A stretch of 64,000 nt of DNA, taken from the NCBI GenBank assembly GCA_964654285.1, contig CAZZJC010000023.1:1-64000 (forward strand), read 5' to 3'. This document shows, in pieces, positions 57,572 through 64,000 of this stretch (positions within the stretch are counted from its first letter, which is position 1; each line of letters opens with the position of its first letter). The DNA is from BJHQ01 sp964654285. Its GTDB lineage: Bacteria > Planctomycetota > UBA11346. The notes under the pieces are model-generated. The model was not told the origin of the DNA. It saw only the letters and a list, made by a program, of their open reading frames with translations, and ran no database searches. Made by a program: the position numbers and the translations under genes.

Positions 57572-59920
57572 ATGACCCAGCCCATCGCCGACGGCCACCC
57601 GCTGATGAACGCCCCCGCCTTCTGGGCGCCGGGCGCGCCGCGCGAGGACGCGACGGTGCTGTTCCGCTATCACGGCGATGGGGCGGCGTGGGCGGGCAGG
57701 ACGCTGTTCCTCAGCGCCAGCCAACGTTTCCGCGCCTTCCTGAACGGCGTCTTCCTGGACGAGGGGCCGGCGCGCGGCGACCTCTGGCGCTGGGGCGGGC
57801 GGAAGGTCGCGCTGCCGGATCTGCCGCCGGGGCCGTGCACGCTCGCGATCGAGGTCTGGCACGCGGGCCGGCACAGCGGCATCGGGCAGCTCGGCCCCGA
57901 CGCGTTCGTGCTGGTGACCAGCGATGATCCGGTGCTTGCCAAGGTGATCGCGGACCCGGCCGCCTGGCGCTGCCACCACGCGCGCGGCCGGGTGATGGAC
58001 GGCACCCACCATTGGCCCAAGGGCCGGCCGTACTTCCCGGTCGGCGCCGGCGAACGGCTTGAAGCCGCCGCCTGGCCGTGGGGTTGGGAACAATCCGGTT
58101 TCGCGGATGCGAGCTGGGAAAAACCAGGCGTCGTGGCGGGGAAGGCGGCGAATCCGTGGGGCAATCTGCCCCTCGGCGTACGGCTCTGCCACGATCCGCT
58201 GCCGTCGATGCGCGGCGGGCCGATCACCTTCGCCCGCGTCGTGCGCGCCGTTGACGATGCGGGCGGCGAGGTTCCCGAGGCCGCGACGTTGGCCGATTGG
58301 CTCGCCGGACGACGAACGCTGACGGTCCCGGCCGGTCGCCGCTGGCGCCTCGCCCTGGATGCCGGGCACCTCGTCAACGTGGTGCCGACGCTCGCGTTCT
58401 CAGGCGGGGCTGGCGCCAGCATCCGCCTGGTCTGGGGCGAATCCGGGTACGATCCCATGACCAAGAAGAAGGGCCGCCGCGATGCCCTGGGCGACCTGGA
58501 AGTCTGGGGCTTCCGCGACGAGATCCTGCCCGATGGCGGCGCCGATCGCGCCTGGACTCCACCGTGGATGCGCAGCTTTCGTTTCCTGGAATTGCACCTC
58601 ACCACCACTACGGCACCGCTGACCCTGGCCGCGCCGTCGCTGGTCGACAGTGCCTTTCCGCTGACGCGCCGCGCCGACCTGGGCGCACCCGAGCCTGGCT
58701 GGGCGCGGGTGATCGACGCCGCCGAGCGCACCCTGCGCCGTTGCGCCCACGAGACGTTCTTCGACTGCCCGCACTACGAGCAGGCGCAGTTTCCCGGCGA
58801 CACGCCAGTGCAGGCGCGCATCCACTACCTGCATTTCGGTGAGGAACGCCTGGCGCGGAAGGCGATCGACGACCTCGCTGGCGGCCTGCTGCCCGATGGC
58901 GGCATCCAGTGCCGCTATCCCTCGCGGCAGGTGCAGATCATGCCGACCTACAGCCTGTACTGGATCGAGCTGCTGGCCGACCACCTGCGCCATGTCGGCG
59001 ACCGCGACTTCACCGCGGCGCGGCTCTGGCAGGCGCGCGCCATCGTCGAGGGCTTCGCGCGTGCCCGCCGCGCCGATGGCCTGCCCGGCCTCGTTCCGCA
59101 CGCCCCGTTCACCGACTGGGCCAAGGGCTTCACCGCCGGCAACGCGCCGCAGGACGCCGACGGCGGCTCCGCGATCATCGCCGGCGAACTGTCGCGCGCG
59201 GCGAACTCCCTGGCCGAGCTGGAAAAAGGCCTGGGCTTCCCCGAGCTCGCCCCGCGCTGGCGGCGGCTCGCGCGCGACCTCAACACCGCGATCCGCACCC
59301 GCTGCTGGGACGCCGGACGCGGCCTGGTCGCCGACACCCCGACGCGCGCCAGCTTCAGCGTCCACGCCCAGGTCGAGGCTGTTCTCGCCGGGGCGCTCTC
59401 ACCCAGCAAGGCGCGCACGGCGCTCATCCGCGCCGAGGGCTCCGAAGCCGTGATCCAGCCCGGCACGCTCTTCTACCAGACCTACCTCGCCCGCGCCCGC
59501 CGCCTGGCCGGCCTGCGCCAGCGCAGCGCCGCCACCTTCGACGCGCGGGTGAAGCCCTGGCTGGACACCCTCGATTCCAGCGGGCTGACGACCTTCCCCG
59601 AGAGCCTGGTCGATTGGCGCAGCGACTGCCACGGCTGGTCCGCCAGCCCGATCCTGTGGTTCATCGAGGACTGGCTCGGCCTGTCCGCCGCACCCGAGGC
59701 CATCGGCTGCGATCCCCTGCGGTTCGACCCCGAACCGGTCGCCGCCCCGCGCACCGGCCGCATCCCCGTGCCCGGCGGCAGCGGAAGGGTAAGCGTCGTG
59801 ATCACCCCCGAGGCCGACGCCCTGGTCTGCGACCTGGATTCCCCGCTGCCGGTCCGCGTGCCCGCCCTCAAACGGACACTCGCGCCAGGCCGGCATCAGG
59901 TCCGGATCGGACTCGAATAA
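57572..59920 (+). CDS. GH78-type alpha-L-rhamnosidase
   Basis: 782 residues from ATG 57572. Beta-sandwich modules cover about 1-370 (WRWGGRKVALPDLPPGPCTLAIEVWH is a typical sugar-binding-module edge). The (alpha/alpha)6 catalytic domain follows, with CAHETFFDCPHYEQAQFPGDT near residue 390-410, corresponding to the DCPxxEQxQYxGD signature, and FPESLVDWRSDCHGWSASP near 675, holding the general base region. No signal peptide. Releases terminal rhamnose from glycans. Its TAA stop lies inside the left end of the 60-kb repeat. Confidence 0.9.
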   Translation: MTQPIADGHPLMNAPAFWAPGAPREDATVLFRYHGDGAAWAGRTLFLSASQRFRAFLNGVFLDEGPARGDLWRWGGRKVALPDLPPGPCTLAIEVWHAGRHSGIGQLGPDAFVLVTSDDPVLAKVIADPAAWRCHHARGRVMDGTHHWPKGRPYFPVGAGERLEAAAWPWGWEQSGFADASWEKPGVVAGKAANPWGNLPLGVRLCHDPLPSMRGGPITFARVVRAVDDAGGEVPEAATLADWLAGRRTLTVPAGRRWRLALDAGHLVNVVPTLAFSGGAGASIRLVWGESGYDPMTKKKGRRDALGDLEVWGFRDEILPDGGADRAWTPPWMRSFRFLELHLTTTTAPLTLAAPSLVDSAFPLTRRADLGAPEPGWARVIDAAERTLRRCAHETFFDCPHYEQAQFPGDTPVQARIHYLHFGEERLARKAIDDLAGGLLPDGGIQCRYPSRQVQIMPTYSLYWIELLADHLRHVGDRDFTAARLWQARAIVEGFARARRADGLPGLVPHAPFTDWAKGFTAGNAPQDADGGSAIIAGELSRAANSLAELEKGLGFPELAPRWRRLARDLNTAIRTRCWDAGRGLVADTPTRASFSVHAQVEAVLAGALSPSKARTALIRAEGSEAVIQPGTLFYQTYLARARRLAGLRQRSAATFDARVKPWLDTLDSSGLTTFPESLVDWRSDCHGWSASPILWFIEDWLGLSAAPEAIGCDPLRFDPEPVAAPRTGRIPVPGGSGRVSVVITPEADALVCDLDSPLPVRVPALKRTLAPGRHQVRIGLE

Positions 59921-60394
59921 GCGTTATCCCCACCACCTCACGGCGTGGTGAGGCGGAGCGGTGGCGGGGCAGCGCAGCGCCCCCCCGCCCGATCGGGCAA
60001 CCGCGTGTCCACCGCAAGGACGCGTGGTTTCGCCCTTCCGGCCAATCCGGGTCCAGGGCAGAGCCCTGGCAGGGCGTGGCGGGACAGCGTCCCGCTGAAA
60101 CAACTGGCGGGACAGCGTCCCGCTGAAACAACTGGCGGGACAGCGTCCCGCTGAAAACACCGGATCGCTCACCGATAAGCGTTATCCCCACCACCTCACG
60201 GCGTGGTGGGGCGGAGCGGGACGGTGGCGGGGCAGCGCAGCGCCCCCCGCCCGATCGGGCAACCGCGTGTCCACCGCAAGGACGCGTGGTTTCGCCCTTC
60301 CGGCCAATCCGGGTCCAGGGCAGAGCCCTGGCAGGGCGTGGCGGGACAGCGTCCCGCTGAAACAACTGGCGGGACAGCGTCCCGCTGAAAACGG
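59917..60394 (+). repeat. Two tandem copies of a ~258-bp modular hairpin repeat
   Basis: Copy 1 starts at 59917 (ATAAGCGTTAT, overlapping the GH78 stop) and copy 2 at 60175, an offset of 258 bp. Each has: CCCCACCAC/GTGGTG hairpin; GGGGCAGCGCAGCGCCCC hairpin; a unique block ending CGCAAGGACGCGTGGTTTCGCCC; a CCAGGGCAGAGCCCTGG hairpin; then 28-bp units containing GCGGGAC-AGC-GTCCCGC. There are three such units in copy 1 (60078, 60106, 60134) and two in copy 2 (60340, 60368). It fills the whole gap between the GH78 gene and asd. Confidence 0.92.
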
Positions 60395-61438
60395 TCAAGG
60401 ATTGGCGTTGGGCGCCAGTTTGCCCAGGAGCGCCACCTCGGCGCACTGCACCGCATTGAGCGCGGCACCCTTCAGCAGCTGGTCGCCGACGACCCAGACA
60501 TCGAAGGTGTTGTCCTGCGACTGGTCCTTGCGGATGCGGCCGACGTAGACGTTGTCGTGGCCGGCGACATCGACCGGCATCGCCCAGCGGTTCTTGGCGC
60601 GGTCTTCCAGCACGGTCACGCCGACCGCCTTCTTGAGGATCTCGTAGGCGCGCTCGACGCTCATGCCGGAGCCGCTGAACTCGACGTTCAGGGCCTCGGC
60701 GTGGGTGCGCAGCACGGGCACGCGCACGCAGGTGCCGGTGACGCGGATCTGCTGGTCGCCCAGGATCTTGCGGCTTTCTTTCAGCAGCTTGACCTCCTCC
60801 TCGCAGTAGCCGGAGGCGGGATCGAAGGGCGAATTGTGCGGGAACAGGTTGAAGGCGTACGGATGCGGCAGCACCTTGGGCGGGAACGGCTTGCCCTCCA
60901 GGTAGGCGCGGGTGCCTTCCTGCAGCTCGACCATGGCGGCGTGACCGGCGCCCGAGGCGGCCTGGTACGTCGCCGCGACCAGGCGCTTGATCGGCACGGT
61001 GCGGTGCAGCGGGGCCAGCGCCATCAGGGCGATGATCGTGGTGCAGTTCGGGTTGGCGATGACGCCCTTGCCGCCATTCTTGTGCAGCGCCTTGGCGGCC
61101 TCGCCCGGGTTGATCTCGGGCACGACCAGGGGCACGCCCTCTTCCATGCGGAAGGCCGACGAGTTGTCGACCATCAGGCACTTCGCGGCGACGCAGGCCT
61201 CGCGGTAGTCCTTCGAGATCTTGCTGCCGGCCGAGAACAGCGCGAGGTCCATCCCCGCGAAGGAATCCTTGGTTAGTTCGCGGACGGTGATGTCCTTGCC
61301 CTTGAACGGCAGGGTGGTGCCGGCGCTGCGCTTCGACGCCCACAGGGTCAGTTCGGTGATGGGGAACTTGCGGCGCTCGAGCACCTGCATGAACTCGACG
61401 CCGACGGCGCCGGTGGCTCCGATGATGGCGACCTTCAT
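60395..61438 (-). CDS. asd: Aspartate-semialdehyde dehydrogenase
   Basis: 347 residues from ATG 61438, preceded by AGGAG. Reduces aspartyl phosphate to aspartate semialdehyde with NADPH, the branch point to lysine/diaminopimelate, threonine and methionine. Rossmann start VAIIGATGAVG; catalytic Cys132 in NPNCTTI; His246 in RVPVLRTHAEAL. Its stop abuts the hairpin array at 60 kb, and its upstream region holds the 29-bp repeat array. Confidence 0.96.
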   Translation of the reverse strand: MKVAIIGATGAVGVEFMQVLERRKFPITELTLWASKRSAGTTLPFKGKDITVRELTKDSFAGMDLALFSAGSKISKDYREACVAAKCLMVDNSSAFRMEEGVPLVVPEINPGEAAKALHKNGGKGVIANPNCTTIIALMALAPLHRTVPIKRLVAATYQAASGAGHAAMVELQEGTRAYLEGKPFPPKVLPHPYAFNLFPHNSPFDPASGYCEEEVKLLKESRKILGDQQIRVTGTCVRVPVLRTHAEALNVEFSGSGMSVERAYEILKKAVGVTVLEDRAKNRWAMPVDVAGHDNVYVGRIRKDQSQDNTFDVWVVGDQLLKGAALNAVQCAEVALLGKLAPNANP

Positions 61439-61600
61439 CGCGAAACTCCTGGGCTGCGGGCGCGGTTGCGCGGTGGATGATGACGCAGCGGGTCGCGGAG
61501 TGTGTGGCACCTCGCAGGCTGGCAAGGGAGGGTTGGCCCGCCGTCTGCCGAAAGCCGGCTTCCTGGGAGCGCCGGCGTCCCGCCGGCCGGGAAAGGAGCG

Positions 61601-61745
61601 TCGAGGTCCACATCGACGATTTGATGCCCTCGATATCCACATCCACGATTTTTGCGCGTCGATATCCGCATCCATGATTGGTGAGTGTCGATGTCCACAT
61701 CGAGGATTTTGGAGCGTCGATGTCCACATCGACGAGGTCTCGCGC
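61601..61745. repeat. Five-unit tandem array, exact 29-bp period, palindromic core
   Basis: Cores begin at 61601, 61630, 61659, 61688 and 61717, always 29 bp apart. Consensus core TCGATRTCCACATCSA, then about CGATTTT and G/C filler. Units 4 and 5 have a perfect palindromic core (TCGATG-TCCA-CATCGA); units 1-3 are diverged. It lies 163-307 bp upstream of the asd start, downstream of the hypothetical gene. There are no spacers of CRISPR type, and the period is not a multiple of three. The rest of the gap (61439-61600) shows nothing. Confidence 0.93.
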
Positions 61746-61763
61746 AGCGAGAAGCCAGCCTGG

Positions 61764-64000
61764 TCAACGCGACGTTTCGGTGTCCAGGATCTTGGTCGGC
61801 GCGCGGCAGCGCAGGATCACCGGCCCGATGCGCGGCGCGCGGTTGCCGTTGGCGGCGATGTCGGACAGGACGCTCGTGCGCGGATCCTGGTAGTGCCAGG
61901 TCACCCGCAGCTCGGCGCCGTCGACTGGGCGCGGAAGTTTGCTGGTGTCCGTCCTGAAGCGCACGTTGTCGAATGCGGCTGCGGGACCGGCGGCCCCGGG
62001 GATGGGTGTGGTCCCACCCAGGTCATTCCGCGCCGTGGTCCAATCGACTCCGCTGGACATGGCCCGGTAGGCGAGGGTAAAGAATCCATCGGAATTGTCG
62101 GGGAACCGGACCTCAGCCACCGGCGTGCCGGTGAAGGGGGCGGGCAGGGACGACGGATCCCACCAGAACACGCTGTCCGAATACCGCAGCGGGAACCCCG
62201 CCCAGGCATAGGTGCGGCAGCGGAAATGCTCGGCCCTGCATTCGGATTCGGCCGGCAGGGCGCTGGGATAGCGCGGCCACCAGCCGATGACGAGGTCGCC
62301 GGGCTGTGGACCGGCCGTGGCGGCGGGAATATCTATACCGGAATTATAAAGACCGAGCATCCAATCCGCGATGGTGAACTCTGAAAAATTCGCTACACCA
62401 TTGAGATCCCAATACGGTGGGTTTGGCGGCGGCAGTTTCCTTGGAACATTGTGTATAAAATTGCGCGGACCAACAAATTGGATCACGCGTGGCTTGTCCC
62501 CCATTCGGCCACACACCAATGACGCCGGAGCATCCCATTGTGCCAACGGTGCGGCAAAAGATTGCTCAATAAATGCATTGGGCAAATTGAGATCGGGGGT
62601 GGATGGAGGTGACGTGTCCGGATTTGAATCCGGATCAGGATTGATGACGTATATCGTTCGAGGTGAATCCACCCCGCCCCCGACCAGACGAAACCACCGC
62701 GGATCTGCTGGTGTCGGATTTAAGGGGTCAATATTTCGATCCGCCACGACGGCAACTGGACCAATCGGGATGGGCAGCACCGACAGCGGCGTAGTAGTGG
62801 CGACTGTCGGCCTATGGCTGCCGAGCAGGGAGCGTCCGATCAGGACGCCGATCCGATTATTCAGCGGCGCATTTCCCCCAACCAGATAGTTGAAGCCAGC
62901 CAGCGGGGGAAAGGGGAGATCATTGCTCGTACCACGTCGGTAGGCGAAGACCTCGCCGCCGATCGCCACGAGTCCCATGGATTGGTTGAAAGTTCCATCA
63001 CGATTGCTGACAACGACGCGGACATCGCCGCTCGCGGGATCGAAGTCGGAAGAAATGAACGAGGGATCGCCTGTGAGGTCATTGCCTTGGCTTGCGGTCG
63101 GTGCGGTGAGCACATGGGTGATCATGGCAGGCTGGGAAAGCGCCACGCTGCCCCCGTGACTCGGTCCCGCCACCAGCCCATCGACGACAGCGTCCGGATG
63201 TATGGTCTGACCGAGCGGCAGATAAGTGCATTGCGGGACAGCGCCGGCCGCTTTGAACCGGTCCACGCGGGGAAGAGCGTCATGAAAGTCCATATTGCTA
63301 GACACCGGCGACAGATCGCGACCATTGCTGCCGCCAGCGCCAAGATACAGGGCATAGCCGGCAAGATCGATTTTGCCCGGAGTGAACGACGCATCGAAGG
63401 CGAACAGTCCGGGCAGCAGGTTAGCTGATTCACTAGGATCGAGAGGCGCCGCATATTCGACGGCGTAGCGGACCCCAAACTGCAACGGTTTCCCCGTATC
63501 ACCCTTGGGCACCAGAGTCAGTACATCCCCCGACCGGAACAGATGCCGGATCGCGTTCCAACCGTCATTGCTGGTTGCTGCCGACCCGCCGACCGTTGAC
63601 TGTACCGGCAGCAGCATGGCCCCGGCCGCGAAGTCGCGTGGCGGTGTGCGCTGCTGCTGCCGGGTCGCCTGGGTGAATCCCCGACGATGGAAGATGAAGC
63701 GACGGAGTGGTGTTCCACTATTGTCCACCTCGGTCAGGAACTGCTGGTATTGGACCCATTCCACCGCCCCACGTGTCGGATCGCTCGTCAGATCGGTCAC
63801 CTGGACCAGCAGGTGATCATTATCGATCATATAGTCGGCCAGATCGGGATAACCGGTGGTCGGATCGCCGTTGATCTCCCATCCGACCACTGCGACGGTC
63901 ATGCCATTGCTGATGGGGATCGCATCGAACAACTTGAGCTTGGTGTTTGCATCGATCTGCACCAGCGTTCCGGGCAGGTCCAAGGTGGCGAGGGCGGGAA
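61764..64000 (-). CDS. Large protein of unknown function (5' end outside window)
   Basis: The frame is open from the right edge to TGA at 61764, at least 745 residues; the true start lies beyond 64000. The sequence is beta-rich, with many Pro, Gly, Asp and Asn and few charged runs: VAVVGWEINGDPTTGYPDLADYMIDNDH, SNMDFHDALPRVDRF, WWDPSSLPAPFTGTPVAEVRFPDN, RVTWHYQDPR at the end. It reads like an extracytoplasmic or pilus-associated protein, but I recognise no family. The stretch 62340-62700 is clearly lower in GC than the rest of the window. It precedes asd on the same strand. Confidence 0.7.
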   Translation of the reverse strand, partial: PALATLDLPGTLVQIDANTKLKLFDAIPISNGMTVAVVGWEINGDPTTGYPDLADYMIDNDHLLVQVTDLTSDPTRGAVEWVQYQQFLTEVDNSGTPLRRFIFHRRGFTQATRQQQRTPPRDFAAGAMLLPVQSTVGGSAATSNDGWNAIRHLFRSGDVLTLVPKGDTGKPLQFGVRYAVEYAAPLDPSESANLLPGLFAFDASFTPGKIDLAGYALYLGAGGSNGRDLSPVSSNMDFHDALPRVDRFKAAGAVPQCTYLPLGQTIHPDAVVDGLVAGPSHGGSVALSQPAMITHVLTAPTASQGNDLTGDPSFISSDFDPASGDVRVVVSNRDGTFNQSMGLVAIGGEVFAYRRGTSNDLPFPPLAGFNYLVGGNAPLNNRIGVLIGRSLLGSHRPTVATTTPLSVLPIPIGPVAVVADRNIDPLNPTPADPRWFRLVGGGVDSPRTIYVINPDPDSNPDTSPPSTPDLNLPNAFIEQSFAAPLAQWDAPASLVCGRMGDKPRVIQFVGPRNFIHNVPRKLPPPNPPYWDLNGVANFSEFTIADWMLGLYNSGIDIPAATAGPQPGDLVIGWWPRYPSALPAESECRAEHFRCRTYAWAGFPLRYSDSVFWWDPSSLPAPFTGTPVAEVRFPDNSDGFFTLAYRAMSSGVDWTTARNDLGGTTPIPGAAGPAAAFDNVRFRTDTSKLPRPVDGAELRVTWHYQDPRTSVLSDIAANGNRAPRIGPVILRCRAPTKILDTETSR

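Noticed and set aside
59924..60172. Short minus-strand proteins encoded in the hairpin arrays (repeated QRDAVPP peptides)
   Set aside because: They arise from translating palindromic repeats; there is no ribosome binding site, and the sequence is the same repeat in several frames.
61601..61745. CRISPR array
   Set aside because: Units are adjacent 29-bp tandem repeats with no unique spacers and no cas genes in the window.

Overview
The window is 64 kb of GC-rich bacterial DNA (roughly two thirds GC or more by eye). It most likely comes from a member of the PVC superphylum, probably Planctomycetota. The pointers are the DUF1549/DUF1553 plus DUF1501 plus PPC-domain gene set at 34.0-39.8 kb, Hanks-type kinases joined to extracytoplasmic beta-propellers, a C-terminally extended ECF sigma factor, several secreted PQQ-like propellers, EF-hand mini-proteins and a TRL-like lipoprotein. 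I recognised no rRNA, tRNA, CRISPR array, transposase or phage gene. Family calls come from reading motifs; no database search was run.

Layout. 0-8.2 kb (minus strand): two related membrane Ser/Thr kinases and a secreted NHL-type propeller; the first kinase runs off the left edge. 8.4-12.8 kb (plus): a catalytically degenerate HhH-GPD protein, YebC, and a membrane-spanning ECF sigma factor carrying STN-like domains, translationally coupled to a propeller lipoprotein. 12.9-18.1 kb: recC and dnaG, divergent. 18.1-24.5 kb: EF-hand proteins, DUF1802-purU, a BshB1-like deacetylase, a HEAT/coiled-coil protein-coaD-gspF operon and a DJ-1 family protein. 24.8-29.7 kb (minus): acpP, fabF, a carrier protein lacking its serine, pcm, an SDR and gnd. 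29.9-32.9 kb: an alpha/beta hydrolase, a zinc-ribbon orphan and an RluA-type pseudouridine synthase. 33.0-39.8 kb: the DUF1549/1553-DUF1501-PPC-Rid operon. 40.0-55.9 kb: a glycan-utilisation region with three AraC-type regulators (one XylR-like), a GH3, an ADP-ribosylglycohydrolase, an MGH1-like hydrolase, a GH36, a decayed GH3 fragment and two large secreted PQQ-like paralogues. 56.2-64 kb: a NifU-like protein, a TRL lipoprotein, a GH78 rhamnosidase, asd, and a large protein of unknown function running off the right edge.

How the parts may work together. The carbohydrate region looks like a planctomycete-style degradation locus with no SusCD pair, in which secreted propellers sit beside cytoplasmic-looking glycosidases under AraC/XylR control. 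The left third is rich in single-polypeptide transmembrane signalling: a kinase-propeller fusion and a sigma factor-STN fusion. Between genes there are unusual repeats: a family of modular GC-rich hairpin arrays at three loci, two MITE-like inverted-repeat elements, and a five-copy array with an exact 29-bp period upstream of asd.

The most promising undescribed items are the sigma-STN protein with its coupled lipoprotein, the serine-less acyl carrier paralogue, the 29-bp array, and the paired propeller/glycosidase locus.
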